Below, in pieces: positions 27,983 to 36,314 of a DNA stretch of 64,000 nt. Each line of letters starts with the position of its first letter. Positions within the stretch are counted from its first letter, which is position 1. The notes under the pieces are model-generated. The model was given only the letters and a program-made list of their open reading frames with translations, ran no database searches and was not told where the DNA came from. Source of the DNA: CAVRTM01 sp963724015 (lineage in GTDB: Bacteria; Actinomycetota; Actinomycetes; Actinomycetales; Dermatophilaceae); the NCBI GenBank assembly GCA_963724015.1, contig CAVRTM010000008.1, positions 1 through 64,000 of the forward strand. The letters run 5' to 3'. The position numbers were made by a program, and so were the translations under genes.

Positions 27983-28208
27983 ACCTCGACGCCGAACGGC
28001 AAGCCGGTGGGCAGACGTGCGGGTCTGTCGTGTCATCGCGTGGTGGGTCATTCCGCCGCTTGCGCCGCTGTACCCAAGCTGGCGATGCGGCCGATGACCG
28101 ATGGCCTAGCGTCAGGGTCAGTACCAGCGGGCCACAGCCCGTGGCGTGCGTCGTTCGCCCTCGGTGAACCCCGGAATCCCATCGTGCCCACCGCTCGTTG
28201 TCTCAGCC

Positions 28209-29153
28209 ATGAGCACTGACCCGGCGGCAGAGTCGGCCGCGCTGGATGCCTATTCAGCGATTGTCACCTCCGTTGCGGCCCAGCTGACGCCAAAGGTTGC
28301 CGCGCTGCGGATCCGGTCGCTTCGCGGGGAGTCAGCGGGGTCGGCCGTGGTCCTGACCGGCGAGTCCCACTTGGTCACCAACGCCCACGTCGTCGGCGAT
28401 GCCCGCGGAGGCACTGCGGAGTTCGCCGACGGCACCGAAGCCCGCTTCCACGTCGTGGGCCGTGACCCGTTGTCCGACATCGCCGTCATCCGCGCCGACG
28501 GGGAGGTGCCGACCCCGCCTGAGTACGGCGACGCCGGTGCGCTCCTCGTCGGCTCGCTCGTGGTGGCCGTCGGAAACCCGCTAGGACTCTCTGGCACGGT
28601 GACGGCGGGCGTGGTGAGCGCCCTTGGCCGAAGCATGCCGGTGCGAACCCGGACGATGGCGCGCCTGATCGAGGACGTCATCCAGACCGACGCTGCGCTC
28701 AACCCAGGCAATTCCGGCGGCGCGCTGGCCGACAGCCGCGGTCGCGTCGTCGGGATCAACACGGCCGTCGCCGGAGTAGGCCTCGGCATGGCGGTACCGG
28801 TCAATGCCACGACCCACCGGATCATCTACGCGCTGATGCATGACGGGCGGGTGCGGCGCGCGTACCTCGGACTGGTGAGCACCCCTGCACGGCTGACGCC
28901 CATCCAGGCTGCGCGGTACGGGCAGCGCGGCGCGTTGCGAGTCGTTGAGGTCGTGGAGAAGAGCCCGGCCGCCCAGAGCGGCTTGCGCGCCGGAGATCTG
29001 GTCCTCGCGATCGACGGCGCCCCGCTTGGCGATGCTCAGTCGTTGCAGAAGCGCCTGTTTGCCGACGCGATCGGGCGGCGGATGGAAGTCACAGTCATGC
29101 GCAACGGCGCGCTGGTGGACGCCATGGTTCTGCCGAGCGAACTTCCGGACTGA
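28209..29153 (+). CDS. HtrA/DegP-type serine protease with PDZ domain, no signal peptide
   Basis: 314 residues. The chymotrypsin-fold domain has the full triad: His60 (VTNAHVVG), Asp90 (DPLSDIAVI) and Ser169 (NPGNSGGAL). A PDZ domain spans about 225-310 (GALRVVEVVEKSPAAQSGLRAGD). The N-terminus (STDPAAESAALDAYSAIV) lacks a signal sequence or TM helix, so this appears to be a cytoplasmic HtrA, unlike the usual membrane-tethered actinobacterial forms. Intact; no obvious ribosome site in front of the ATG. Confidence 0.88.
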   Translation: MSTDPAAESAALDAYSAIVTSVAAQLTPKVAALRIRSLRGESAGSAVVLTGESHLVTNAHVVGDARGGTAEFADGTEARFHVVGRDPLSDIAVIRADGEVPTPPEYGDAGALLVGSLVVAVGNPLGLSGTVTAGVVSALGRSMPVRTRTMARLIEDVIQTDAALNPGNSGGALADSRGRVVGINTAVAGVGLGMAVPVNATTHRIIYALMHDGRVRRAYLGLVSTPARLTPIQAARYGQRGALRVVEVVEKSPAAQSGLRAGDLVLAIDGAPLGDAQSLQKRLFADAIGRRMEVTVMRNGALVDAMVLPSELPD

Positions 29154-29318
29154 GGGGCGGGCAACACGGCTGATGCGCCTCGACCTGCCGGTGACCTGAA
29201 CACCGGGAGTCGGCTGCACACGTGCTCGCTCCATGACCTGGAGGTCTTCACGGGACGGGCTTTGGGCGGGAGAGTGTTGCCCAAGCGCCTGCCGAGGGCC
29301 GCACCCTAGGAGAGCCCG

Positions 29319-29702
29319 ATGAGTATCGAACTGAACCACACCATCGTGCACGTGAAGGACCGGTGGGCCGCTGCTCGCGATGTCGGCCAGGTGCTCGGTC
29401 TGCCGGAGGCAAGGGCATACGGTCCGTTCGCTGAGCTGAAGTTGGACAACGCCGCGAGCCTGGACTTCATGGACAGCGAGGGCGAGATCCACGGCCAGCA
29501 CTACGCCTTCCTCGTGGGTGAGGAGGATTTCGAGCTCATCCTCGGTCGCTTACGAGACGACGGCCGCCAGTGGTGGGCCGATCCCTACAAGCGCCACCCG
29601 CTTGAGATCAACCACCAGGACGGTGGCCGCGGCCTCTACTGGGAAGGCCCCGACGGGCACTGGCTGGAGATCATCACCCGTCCGTACGGGAGCGGCAGCT
29701 GA
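29319..29702 (+). CDS. VOC/glyoxalase-fold protein
   Basis: 127 residues. Starts MSIELNHTIVHVKDRWAAARD, with beta-alpha-beta-beta-beta modules, DSEGEIHGQHYAFLV and the C-terminal GLYWEGPDGHWLEIITRPYG that carries the usual metal-ligand Glu. Probably an uncharacterised VOC-family protein, dioxygenase, isomerase or resistance protein. AGGAG precedes the ATG by about 6 nt. Intact and alone. Confidence 0.82.
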   Translation: MSIELNHTIVHVKDRWAAARDVGQVLGLPEARAYGPFAELKLDNAASLDFMDSEGEIHGQHYAFLVGEEDFELILGRLRDDGRQWWADPYKRHPLEINHQDGGRGLYWEGPDGHWLEIITRPYGSGS

Positions 29703-29842
29703 TCTCCGGCCGCCGCATCGTCAGGCCCGTCGGTCGGCCACGGCCGCCGCTGATGTCCCTGGCTCACCTGCGTCGAACCGCCGCGATTGACCCGCCAAGG
29801 TTATGGCGCGTGAGTCACGAGACGTGCGGGCGGCGACCGGGG

Positions 29843-30465
29843 TCAGGCGGGGAGCTCGACGGTCGACACGACGCGGGTCAGGGACGGCCGGACCGGGGTC
29901 GAGCTGAAGCCGAACCGCGCCGGCGGGTCGACCGGGGCGAGCTGGCCGAGGTCGGCACCTTCCCAACTGCCGTGCATCGAGGCGATCCGGTGCAGGTCCC
30001 GCGCGCCGTACCACTCCCGCCGGCCGCCGCCCGCGCTGCCGCGGGTGCGCACCCCCGGCAGGACGACGCGCGCGACCGGGTCCACCAGCCGACGCCCACG
30101 CGGGGCTCGGCGGCGACCCGCACCGGGACGGCGCGCAGCAGCCGCCCCAGCGGCGGGCGCGCCCCGACGGTGAAGGTGAGCGCGAGCGGACCGGCGGCCA
30201 CGCGCCATACGGGCCCGTCCACCTGGACATCGACCGCAACGAGGCGCACCTCGTCGAAGGTGTAGGTCGCCTGGACGAAGTCGGCGACCTGCTGGTCGGG
30301 CGCCAGCAGAAGCCGGTGGCCGTCGGCGCGCTCGACCATCACGTCGGCGAACGACCCGAAGGGGGAGACCGGCCAGGAGCCGAGGACGACGCGGGTGCCG
30401 CCGGTGGAGCCGAGCCCGGCGATCGTGCCCTCGAACCGGTGCCGGACGGGGCGCGGGGAGCTCAT
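29843..30465 (-). CDS. Actinobacterial conserved hypothetical protein (one frameshift)
   Basis: About 206 residues across two frames. N-terminal half: RHRFEGTIAGLGSTGGTRVVLGSWPVSPFGSFADVMVE, QVADFVQATYTFDEV and VDVQVDGPVWRV. After a frame change near 30080 it continues EWYGARDLHRIASMHGSWEGADLGQLAPVDPPARFGFSSTP. The beta-rich pattern resembles lipocalin-like proteins, but I do not recognise the family. The TAGCGT hexamer 7 nt before the ATG supports the start. Confidence 0.55.
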
Positions 30466-30472
30466 GGCCGAA

Positions 30473-30478
30473 ACGCTA
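30473..30478 (-). promoter_or_regulatory. Leaderless -10 (TAGCGT)
   Basis: TAGCGT on the minus strand ends 7 nt before the ATG at 30465. Confidence 0.5.
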
Positions 30479-30723
30479 GCCGTGACGTCCGCGACCGGCC
30501 GCGCCGACCGGTACTCTCTCGCTCGGGTGGCGCGCGGACGGGGCCGCGGCACCAGGGAAGGGACACCATGGAGCGCGTGGACAGGGGGAGGAACCATGTC
30601 GGTGGCGACGGCGCAACCCGCAACGGCCACGCGCGGCCGGTTCCCGGTGCGGGCCCGTGATCGCAGGCCCGCACTCGCTGTCCGGATGACCGCCGGTCGT
30701 CACTGCATGCCGACCGAGAGGAC

Positions 30724-31104
30724 GTGCTGAGCCCGATGCTGGTGGGTGCGCTGTGCGGTCTGCTCTTCCTCATCGCGGGCGGTACGGCCTATGCCGGGCG
30801 GGGCCGTTCGATCGTCCTCAAGGGCTTCCCGACGCCCGTCCTCTTCTTCGGTCTGGCCTGGTGCGGCGCCGGTGGCCTGGTCGTCATCATGTCCAGCCAG
30901 CTGTCGCAGGCCGGGCACCCCGTCGCTGGAACGCTGCTCGCGCTTCCCGGAGTAGTGGGTGTCCTCGTGTTCTTGCTCAGCTTTGCCTGGATGCCTCGTG
31001 GGCTGCAGCCGCGGTGGTACCGCGACTGGTGCGACCGGGGCCGCAATCACGCGGAGTACCCGCCCCTCGCAGTGCGGGTGCAACGACGCCGGAGCACGCG
31101 TTGA
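30724..31104 (+). CDS. Small membrane protein, three TM helices
   Basis: 126 residues from GTG 30724, or about 122 from the ATG at 30735. Hydrophobic segments lie at about 4-22, 36-56 and 67-88. The C-terminal 35 residues are cytoplasmic, basic and aromatic (LQPRWYRDWCDRGRN). No family recognised. It is convergent with the gene at 31182-31715 and separated from it by a short hairpin. Confidence 0.55.
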   Translation: MLSPMLVGALCGLLFLIAGGTAYAGRGRSIVLKGFPTPVLFFGLAWCGAGGLVVIMSSQLSQAGHPVAGTLLALPGVVGVLVFLLSFAWMPRGLQPRWYRDWCDRGRNHAEYPPLAVRVQRRRSTR

Positions 31105-31152
31105 CGGAGCACGTCGAGCAGATGCGCCTACGTTCGGGGCCGGGCTCGCCCG

Positions 31153-31173
31153 CTCGGCGGTATGGCTGCCGAG
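31153..31173. terminator. Short hairpin between convergent genes
   Basis: CTCGGC (31153-31158) pairs with GCCGAG (31168-31173) around a 9-nt loop. Confidence 0.35.
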
Positions 31174-31181
31174 ACACCTGT

Positions 31182-31715
31182 TCAGTGGCCGAGGGCGGTG
31201 AGCAGTGCGGCCAGCAGGCCCTCGCGGTCGTTGCTGGGCGCGGTGACGCGGGAGCCGTCGGTCAGGCGCAGGGTGACCTGGTCGCTGCCCATGCTGGTGC
31301 CGTAGGCGCCGCCGAGGAGGCGGCCGCGACCGGGGTCGACCTGCACGTGCGCGGGGACCTGGATGGTGCCGGCGGACGTGAGGACGCGCTCGCGCAGGGT
31401 GGGTGAGGCCTTGGAGGCGAGCATGCGGACCCACTCGGGGTCGATCGTGTCCAGCGGCAGCCGGTCCCGGCCCACGCGCAGGGTGTCGGCGGTGATGGTG
31501 ATGGTGCCGTAACGGTTCATCGAGTACAGCGTCAGGCACCAGATGCCGCCGAGGATCGCCACCAGGATCAGCATCACCACCAGGCTCCCGATCAACCGGT
31601 CCCGGGTGCCGTGCTCGGTGATGAGGCTGTACGAGATGCCAATGAGGGACAAGATCCCAGGCACGGCCCAGGCGCGGCCCGACACGGCGTGCTTGCGGTA
31701 GACGACGGCAGCCAT
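31182..31715 (-). CDS. Two-TM protein with PH-like beta domain (DUF3093-like)
   Basis: 177 residues, intact. Two TM helices (about 18-34 and 42-66) are followed by a cytoplasmic beta-rich domain containing ITITADTLRVGRDRLPLDTIDPEWVRML and a C-terminal strand VTLRLTDGSRVTAP, ending with a helix LLAALLTALGH. The architecture, two helices then a PH-like sheet, matches DUF3093 and bPH-type proteins, but the sequence match is loose. Function unknown. Confidence 0.6.
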   Translation of the reverse strand: MAAVVYRKHAVSGRAWAVPGILSLIGISYSLITEHGTRDRLIGSLVVMLILVAILGGIWCLTLYSMNRYGTITITADTLRVGRDRLPLDTIDPEWVRMLASKASPTLRERVLTSAGTIQVPAHVQVDPGRGRLLGGAYGTSMGSDQVTLRLTDGSRVTAPSNDREGLLAALLTALGH

Positions 31716-31788
31716 GGACCGAAGGGTACTTCTTCACCACATCAGCGTGGGCACAGTAAGGTCCTGCCGCGCGGGACAGGAGGAGCAC

Positions 31789-32481
31789 ATGGACTGGTGG
31801 GCACCACTGGGCGATGAAGGAGAGTTGCGCGTGGTCCAGCTCCTGGATGACGGCGCGCAGGAACGGGTCCTCAGCACGGAGGGGCACGACGAGGTGCTGG
31901 CGGCCACGCTCACGGTCGCCGGTCAGCGGATGTCGGTGACGGCACGCCACAAGCACGTGGCGGTGTTCGCCGGGGACGAGGTCGTCGCTGAGGTTGACTT
32001 CCGGCCCACGCCGCAGGAGCAGGAGTTCGGCGACTGGGTCAAGCCGCTGCACCTGGTGGGCGAAGAGCTCGTCGTCACTCACGGCAAGGTCAAGGACGGC
32101 GGACGGCGTGCGCGGTTGCGGGGGGCCGTGCGGTTCCTCAGCATCAAGGGCCCGGGGCGCCGCTGGGTGTGGCACTTCGACGGTGGCGTGGTCGCGGGCC
32201 GCCACCTGCTGCTGTGCCGGGGCGAGCAGCCCGGTGAGGGCGAGCCGGTCGTCACCACGGTCCCTGCCTCCGCGGGCCGCGGGCTGGGGCACGTCGAACG
32301 GCACCAGGCGGTCGACACGCACATCACCCGCTGGCAGCCCACGGCGACGGCGGCCGAGCTGGCGCTGGTCGAGCTGCTGACGGTGGCCGGACTGCACCAC
32401 GACATCGACCGGATCCCCTCGCAGATCGCCAAGGAGTTCGGCTGGGTCCCCCGGCTGGTGAAGGTCGAACCGGGGGAGTGA
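31789..32481 (+). CDS. Conserved hypothetical cytoplasmic protein, beta-rich
   Basis: 230 residues, intact, with GGAGG about 6 nt before the ATG. No signal or TM segment. The sequence alternates strands, for example LTVAGQRMSVTARHKHVAVFAGDEVVAEVDF and GKVKDGGRRARLRGAVRF, followed by a helical C-terminus (AELALVELLTVAGLHHDIDR). No motif recognised. It is followed by 293 bp without a gene, rich in inverted repeats. Confidence 0.6.
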   Translation: MDWWAPLGDEGELRVVQLLDDGAQERVLSTEGHDEVLAATLTVAGQRMSVTARHKHVAVFAGDEVVAEVDFRPTPQEQEFGDWVKPLHLVGEELVVTHGKVKDGGRRARLRGAVRFLSIKGPGRRWVWHFDGGVVAGRHLLLCRGEQPGEGEPVVTTVPASAGRGLGHVERHQAVDTHITRWQPTATAAELALVELLTVAGLHHDIDRIPSQIAKEFGWVPRLVKVEPGE

Positions 32482-32546
32482 GCCCGCCGCGGACGGCGGG
32501 TGAGCGACCGGATCGGCGGCGGTACGCGGGCGACGGCCAGCTCGCC

Positions 32547-32558
32547 ATACGGCCGTAT
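32547..32558. repeat. Perfect 12-bp palindrome ATACGGCCGTAT
   Basis: Self-complementary over its full length; a classic dimer-binding site layout about 215 bp before the ATPase start. Confidence 0.6.
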
Positions 32559-32637
32559 CGGCGCGTATTGGGGGAGCGCTATAGGCCCCGATAGTCGGCC
32601 ATAGACGCCAGCGCAGCCGACCGGACGCACCGTAGTG

Positions 32638-32670
32638 CCCGAATCCGGACACCACATGTCCAGATTCGGG
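32638..32670. repeat. 14-bp inverted repeat, loop of 5
   Basis: CCCGAATCCGGACA (32638-32651) is mirrored by TGTCCAGATTCGGG (32657-32670) with one mismatch. No U-run follows, and it is 157 nt after the preceding stop, so an operator or structured leader is as likely as a terminator. Confidence 0.6.
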
Positions 32671-32750
32671 CGGTACGACGCGTCCGGTCGGGGAGGGGCG
32701 CGAGGCGCTGCGACACGATGACGAAGTATCACCGCATCTGCGGCTCGGGC

Positions 32751-32765
32751 TAGACAGCCCCATAC
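32751..32765 (+). repeat. 15-mer TAGACAGCCCCATAC, copy 1
   Basis: A copy differing at one base lies at 34075-34089, just after the ATPase gene. Here it abuts the predicted -10. Confidence 0.5.
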
Positions 32766-32768
32766 GCT
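32763..32768 (+). promoter_or_regulatory. Leaderless -10 (TACGCT)
   Basis: TACGCT ends 6 nt before the GTG at 32775. Confidence 0.5.
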
Positions 32769-32774
32769 GCCATC

Positions 32775-34001
32775 GTGGACCCGATCCGGAACCCCTATGC
32801 CCCCGGCGCCGGGCAGCGCCCGCCCGAGCTCGCCGGCCGCGACGCGCAGCTGCGGGCCTTCGACGTGGTGCTGGAGCGGATCGCGAAGGGCCGGCCGGAG
32901 CGCTCGATCGTGCTGACCGGCCTGCGCGGCGTCGGCAAGACCGTGCTGCTCAACGCCCTGCGCTCGGCCGCCGTGCGCGCCCACTGGGGCACGGGGAAGC
33001 TGGAGGCGCGCCCCGACCAGACGCTGCGGCGGCCGCTGAGCGCCGCGCTGCACGTGGCGGTCCGCGAGCTGGGTCACCCCCAGGGGGACGACGTCGACCA
33101 GGTGCTGGGCGTGATCAAGGCGTTCGCCCAACGCGACGCGGCGGCCGGGGCCAAGCTGCGGGACCGGTGGCAGCCGGGTATCGACGCCCCCGCCGTCAGC
33201 GGCCGGGCCGACTCCGGCGACATCGAGATCGACCTGGTGGAGCTGCTCACCGACATCGGCGGCCTGGCCGCCGACGTGGGCAAGGGGGTGGCGGTCTTCC
33301 TCGACGAGATGCAGGACCTCGGCGCCGACGACGTGTCGGCCCTCTGCGCCGCGTGCCACGAGATCAGCCAGAGCGGCCTGCCGCTGATCGTGGTCGGGGC
33401 CGGGCTGCCGCACCTGCCGGCGGTGCTGAGCGCGAGCAAGTCCTACAGCGAGCGGCTGTTCGCCTACTCCCGCATCGACCGGCTGGACCGGGCCGCCGCC
33501 GACCGGGCGCTGCAGTCGCCCGCGCGGGAGGAGGACGCCGACTTCACGCCCGAGGCGCTGGAGGCGATGTACGCCGCGACGGCGGGCTACCCGTACTTCG
33601 TCCAGGCGTACGGCAAGGTGGCCTGGGACGTGGCCCCGGCCAGCCCGATCACCGCGGAGGACGTGCGCATGGCCGCGCCCGAGGCCGAGGCCGAGCTCGC
33701 GGTCGGGTTCTTCGGGTCGCGGTACGAGCGGGCCACGCCGGCCGAGCGGGAGTACCTGCGGGCGATGGCCGACGCCGCGGCGGTCGAGGCCCAGGCGGCG
33801 GCCGACGGCACCGGGCCCGGGTTGGACGAGGTCGAGTCGGTGCCGACCTCGACGGTCGCCGCGATCCTGGACCGCAAGCCGCAGTCGCTGTCGCCGGCCC
33901 GCGACGCGCTGCTGAAGAAGGGCCTCATCTACAGCGGGGAGCGGGGCCGGATCGCGTTCACCGTGCCGCATTTCGGCCGCTACCTGCGGGCCAACGGCTG
34001 A
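32775..34001 (+). CDS. AAA/STAND-like ATP-binding protein
   Basis: 408 residues, intact. Walker A GLRGVGKT at 49-56 and Walker B VAVFLDEMQD at 172-181 lie in an Orc1/Cdc6-related ATPase_2 domain. Sensor-like GAGLPHLP follows. The C-terminal 100 residues end in a predicted winged helix (LDRKPQSLSPARDALLKKGLIY). This is a soluble NTP-binding protein family widespread in actinobacteria; roles in DNA transactions or regulation are suspected but not shown. It stands alone, bracketed by two copies of a 15-mer and preceded by palindromes. Confidence 0.8.
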   Translation: MDPIRNPYAPGAGQRPPELAGRDAQLRAFDVVLERIAKGRPERSIVLTGLRGVGKTVLLNALRSAAVRAHWGTGKLEARPDQTLRRPLSAALHVAVRELGHPQGDDVDQVLGVIKAFAQRDAAAGAKLRDRWQPGIDAPAVSGRADSGDIEIDLVELLTDIGGLAADVGKGVAVFLDEMQDLGADDVSALCAACHEISQSGLPLIVVGAGLPHLPAVLSASKSYSERLFAYSRIDRLDRAAADRALQSPAREEDADFTPEALEAMYAATAGYPYFVQAYGKVAWDVAPASPITAEDVRMAAPEAEAELAVGFFGSRYERATPAEREYLRAMADAAAVEAQAAADGTGPGLDEVESVPTSTVAAILDRKPQSLSPARDALLKKGLIYSGERGRIAFTVPHFGRYLRANG

Positions 34002-34074
34002 CGACGCCGGAGCGATCCGAGCGTGGGGACTTCACGGGGCCCTCTGCGCCCTTCCGGCGATCTAGATCCTGTCG

Positions 34075-34089
34075 TAGACAGCCCTATAC
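34075..34089 (+). repeat. 15-mer TAGACAGCCCTATAC, copy 2
   Basis: Matches copy 1 at 14 of 15 positions. Its end forms TATACT (34085-34090), a good -10 that would give the hydroxylase transcript a leader of about 120 nt. Confidence 0.5.
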
Positions 34090-34220
34090 TGCTTAATCGA
34101 CCGCCACGAAGCCTGCCGCCCCTTGCCACTTCCAACGTATAGCGGAGAGGGGGTCTTGCGGCAAGGCCCCTGTCGCGCCCCAGACTTCTCGGCTGTGCCG
34201 AGGAAAGCGAGGGGTCGGGG

Positions 34221-35690
34221 ATGAACGACGTGACCATCGTCGGAAGCGGGCCGACAGGCCTGATGTTGGCGGGAGAGCTGGCGTTGGCGGGGGTCGATGT
34301 CGAGATCATCGAGCGGCGTTCGACGCCGGACCTCGTCGGCTCTCGTGCTCGCGGGTTCCACTCGCGAACCATCGAGATCCTCGACCAGCGCGGCATCGTC
34401 GACCGGTTCCTCGCCGAGGGACGGACGGCCCAGGCGCTGAGGTTCGGCAACACCTCACTGGACATCGGCGGGTTCCCCTCCCGGCACCCTTACACGCTGG
34501 GGTTGGGGCAGCACCACATCGAGCGGATCCTGCTCGGCTGGGTCGAGGAGCTGGGCGTGCCGATTCGTCGAGGGCTCGAGGTCACGGGATTCGCCCAGGA
34601 CGACGCCGGCGTCGACGTCCACCTCGCCGGGGATGAGGGGCTCCGAACGGCATACCTGGTCGGGGCCGACGGTGGGCGCAGCGGTATCCGCAGGGAGGCC
34701 GGCATCGACTTCGTCGGAGCGGAGGCGACCCGGAGCTACCTGATCGCCGAGGTCGAGGTGACGCAGGAGACGCCCACTGGCATCCGGCTTGACGATGTCG
34801 GCATCCATGCGATGAACGTGATGGAGAACGGGCGGACCGTGGGCCTCGTGGTGACCGAGCAGCAGCTCGGACCCGGGACCGAGCCGACCCTGGCGGACCT
34901 CGGCGACGCGCTGACGGCCGTGTACGGCACGGACTTCGGGATCCACGCTCCGACGTGGATGTCGAGGTTCACCGACGCCACGCGGCAGGCAGCCGCCTAC
35001 CGCAGGGGGCGGGTGCTGCTCGCCGGTGACGCCGCGCACATCCATCCGCCTACCGGCGGGCAGGGGATCGGCCTCGGCGTGCAGGATGCGGTCAACCTCG
35101 GCTGGAAGCTCGCCCAGGTCGTCCAGGGCGTCTCACCCGACGGCCTCCTGGACAGCTACCACGCAGAGCGGCACCCCGCCACGGCCCGTGTCCTGAGGAA
35201 CGTGATGGCCCAAGCCCTGCTCCAGCGAGGGGACGCGCGGACCGAGGCGATGCGGGACACGATCTCCGACTTGTTGACCTTCGAAGGACCACGCGTCCAG
35301 CTCGCCGGGCTCCTGTCCGGGCTCGACGTGGGCTACGACCTCGGCGAGGGGCACCCGCTGCTCGGACGCCGCATGCCGGACCTCGACCTCATCACCGTCC
35401 GTGGTCCGCGACGGGTCTTCGAGCTGCTGCACGACGCCCGGCCGGTGCTGCTCAACCTCGGCGCGCCCGCCGGCATCGACATCACGCCATGGGGGGACCG
35501 GGTCCAGCACATCGACGCCGAGCACACCGGGGCCTGGGAGCTGCCCGTCATCGGCGCCGTCGCCGCCCCCGTGGCCGTCTTGGTTCGCCCCGACGGCCAC
35601 GTGGCCTGGGTGGGCGACGGAACCCAGGCCGGGCTCAGCGAAGCCCTCACGACCTGGTTCGGCCCACCCGCACAGAAGGACGTCGCCTAA
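34221..35690 (+). CDS. FAD-dependent aromatic hydroxylase (group A flavoprotein monooxygenase)
   Basis: 489 residues, intact. The Rossmann motif VTIVGSGPTGLMLAGELALAG opens the protein; GADGGRSGIRR is the DG motif and LLAGDAAHIHPPTGGQGIGLGVQDAVNLGWKL the GD motif. The C-terminal 120 residues form a thioredoxin-like domain (VAVLVRPDGHVAWVG). This is the PgaE/RdmE/TfdB-type architecture that hydroxylates polyketides, phenols or antibiotics using NAD(P)H and O2. No polyketide synthase lies nearby, so detoxification of an aromatic compound or drug is a reasonable alternative. Ribosome site GAGGGG upstream. Confidence 0.88.
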   Translation: MNDVTIVGSGPTGLMLAGELALAGVDVEIIERRSTPDLVGSRARGFHSRTIEILDQRGIVDRFLAEGRTAQALRFGNTSLDIGGFPSRHPYTLGLGQHHIERILLGWVEELGVPIRRGLEVTGFAQDDAGVDVHLAGDEGLRTAYLVGADGGRSGIRREAGIDFVGAEATRSYLIAEVEVTQETPTGIRLDDVGIHAMNVMENGRTVGLVVTEQQLGPGTEPTLADLGDALTAVYGTDFGIHAPTWMSRFTDATRQAAAYRRGRVLLAGDAAHIHPPTGGQGIGLGVQDAVNLGWKLAQVVQGVSPDGLLDSYHAERHPATARVLRNVMAQALLQRGDARTEAMRDTISDLLTFEGPRVQLAGLLSGLDVGYDLGEGHPLLGRRMPDLDLITVRGPRRVFELLHDARPVLLNLGAPAGIDITPWGDRVQHIDAEHTGAWELPVIGAVAAPVAVLVRPDGHVAWVGDGTQAGLSEALTTWFGPPAQKDVA

Positions 35691-35792
35691 CGGGCCGCCG
35701 CAACGCCCACGCGCGTCGGTCAGTCTCGGAGGACGACGTGCCCCGCAGCGCCCGCGGCGCGCCTCACGCCGTCGTTCTCACAGAGCGTCCCG

Positions 35793-36011
35793 TCAGAGCG
35801 GGGTCACCTTGGCGTTGGGCAGCGCGATGGCGATGACGGCGAAGCCGAAGTCGACGTCGATCCGGTGCTCGCTGGCGCTGACGACCTTGCCCAGGCCATG
35901 CCGGTCATGGGTGATCCGGTCACCCACGGCGAACTCGTGCGCCTCCGGGGTGGGCTGGGCCTGAAACGGGCTGGATGGCAGAAACCGCCGCTGGGTCGGT
36001 GCAGGAGACAT
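35793..36011 (-). CDS. Small SH3-like protein
   Basis: 72 residues, intact. The N-terminal tail RRFLPSSPFQAQPTPEAHEF precedes a five-strand unit, FAVGDRITHDRHGLGKVVSAS, with the GDRVxHxxxGxGxV pattern of UvrD/PcrA C-terminal and CarD-type Tudor/SH3 domains. It may bind RNA polymerase or a helicase, but that is inference. Similar short stand-alone proteins occur in many actinomycetes. Convergent with the hydroxylase. Confidence 0.65.
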   Translation of the reverse strand: MSPAPTQRRFLPSSPFQAQPTPEAHEFAVGDRITHDRHGLGKVVSASEHRIDVDFGFAVIAIALPNAKVTPL

Positions 36012-36314
36012 GCCTCTAGTGTCCGCCTCTTTGGACCTCCTGTGGGCCGGGGGCCCCCGTCAGGTTCCTCCTTCGTGCTCAGGAGGCCCGAAAAGCAGCG
36101 CCATGTTGCCCCCGTCGACAGGCGCGGGACGGCCCGAACCACGCGATCAGGACGTATGTGTCCGGAACCGGTGCTCCGGGGCGGTAGGCTGGGCACAGCA
36201 GCCCGCACAGTTCTGCCTCGGGCTGCTTCTTGATGTCGATCGTCACGCGCCGCTCACGCAATGCTGCGTCTGCGCCGGGCAGAACGACCCTGTGACTTTT
36301 TGGAGCAACCACCT

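Larger units (their letters stand above)
32482..32774. other. Inverted-repeat-rich intergenic region upstream of the AAA ATPase
   Basis: Holds a 12-bp perfect palindrome, a near-palindrome centred on CGATAGTC (CTATAGGCC at about 32579 mirrored by GGCCATAG), a 14-bp imperfect hairpin and the 15-mer TAGACAGCCCCATAC. AT-richer than its surroundings. No ORF. Confidence 0.6.

Noticed and set aside
32638..32670. Rho-independent terminator for the gene ending at 32481
   Set aside because: 157 nt away, no U-run, and close to the ATPase promoter; treated as an inverted repeat of unknown role.
30700..33971. Long minus-strand frames (687 and 630 residues) opposite the hypothetical and AAA ATPase genes
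   Set aside because: Antisense shadows; the plus-strand genes have intact motifs.
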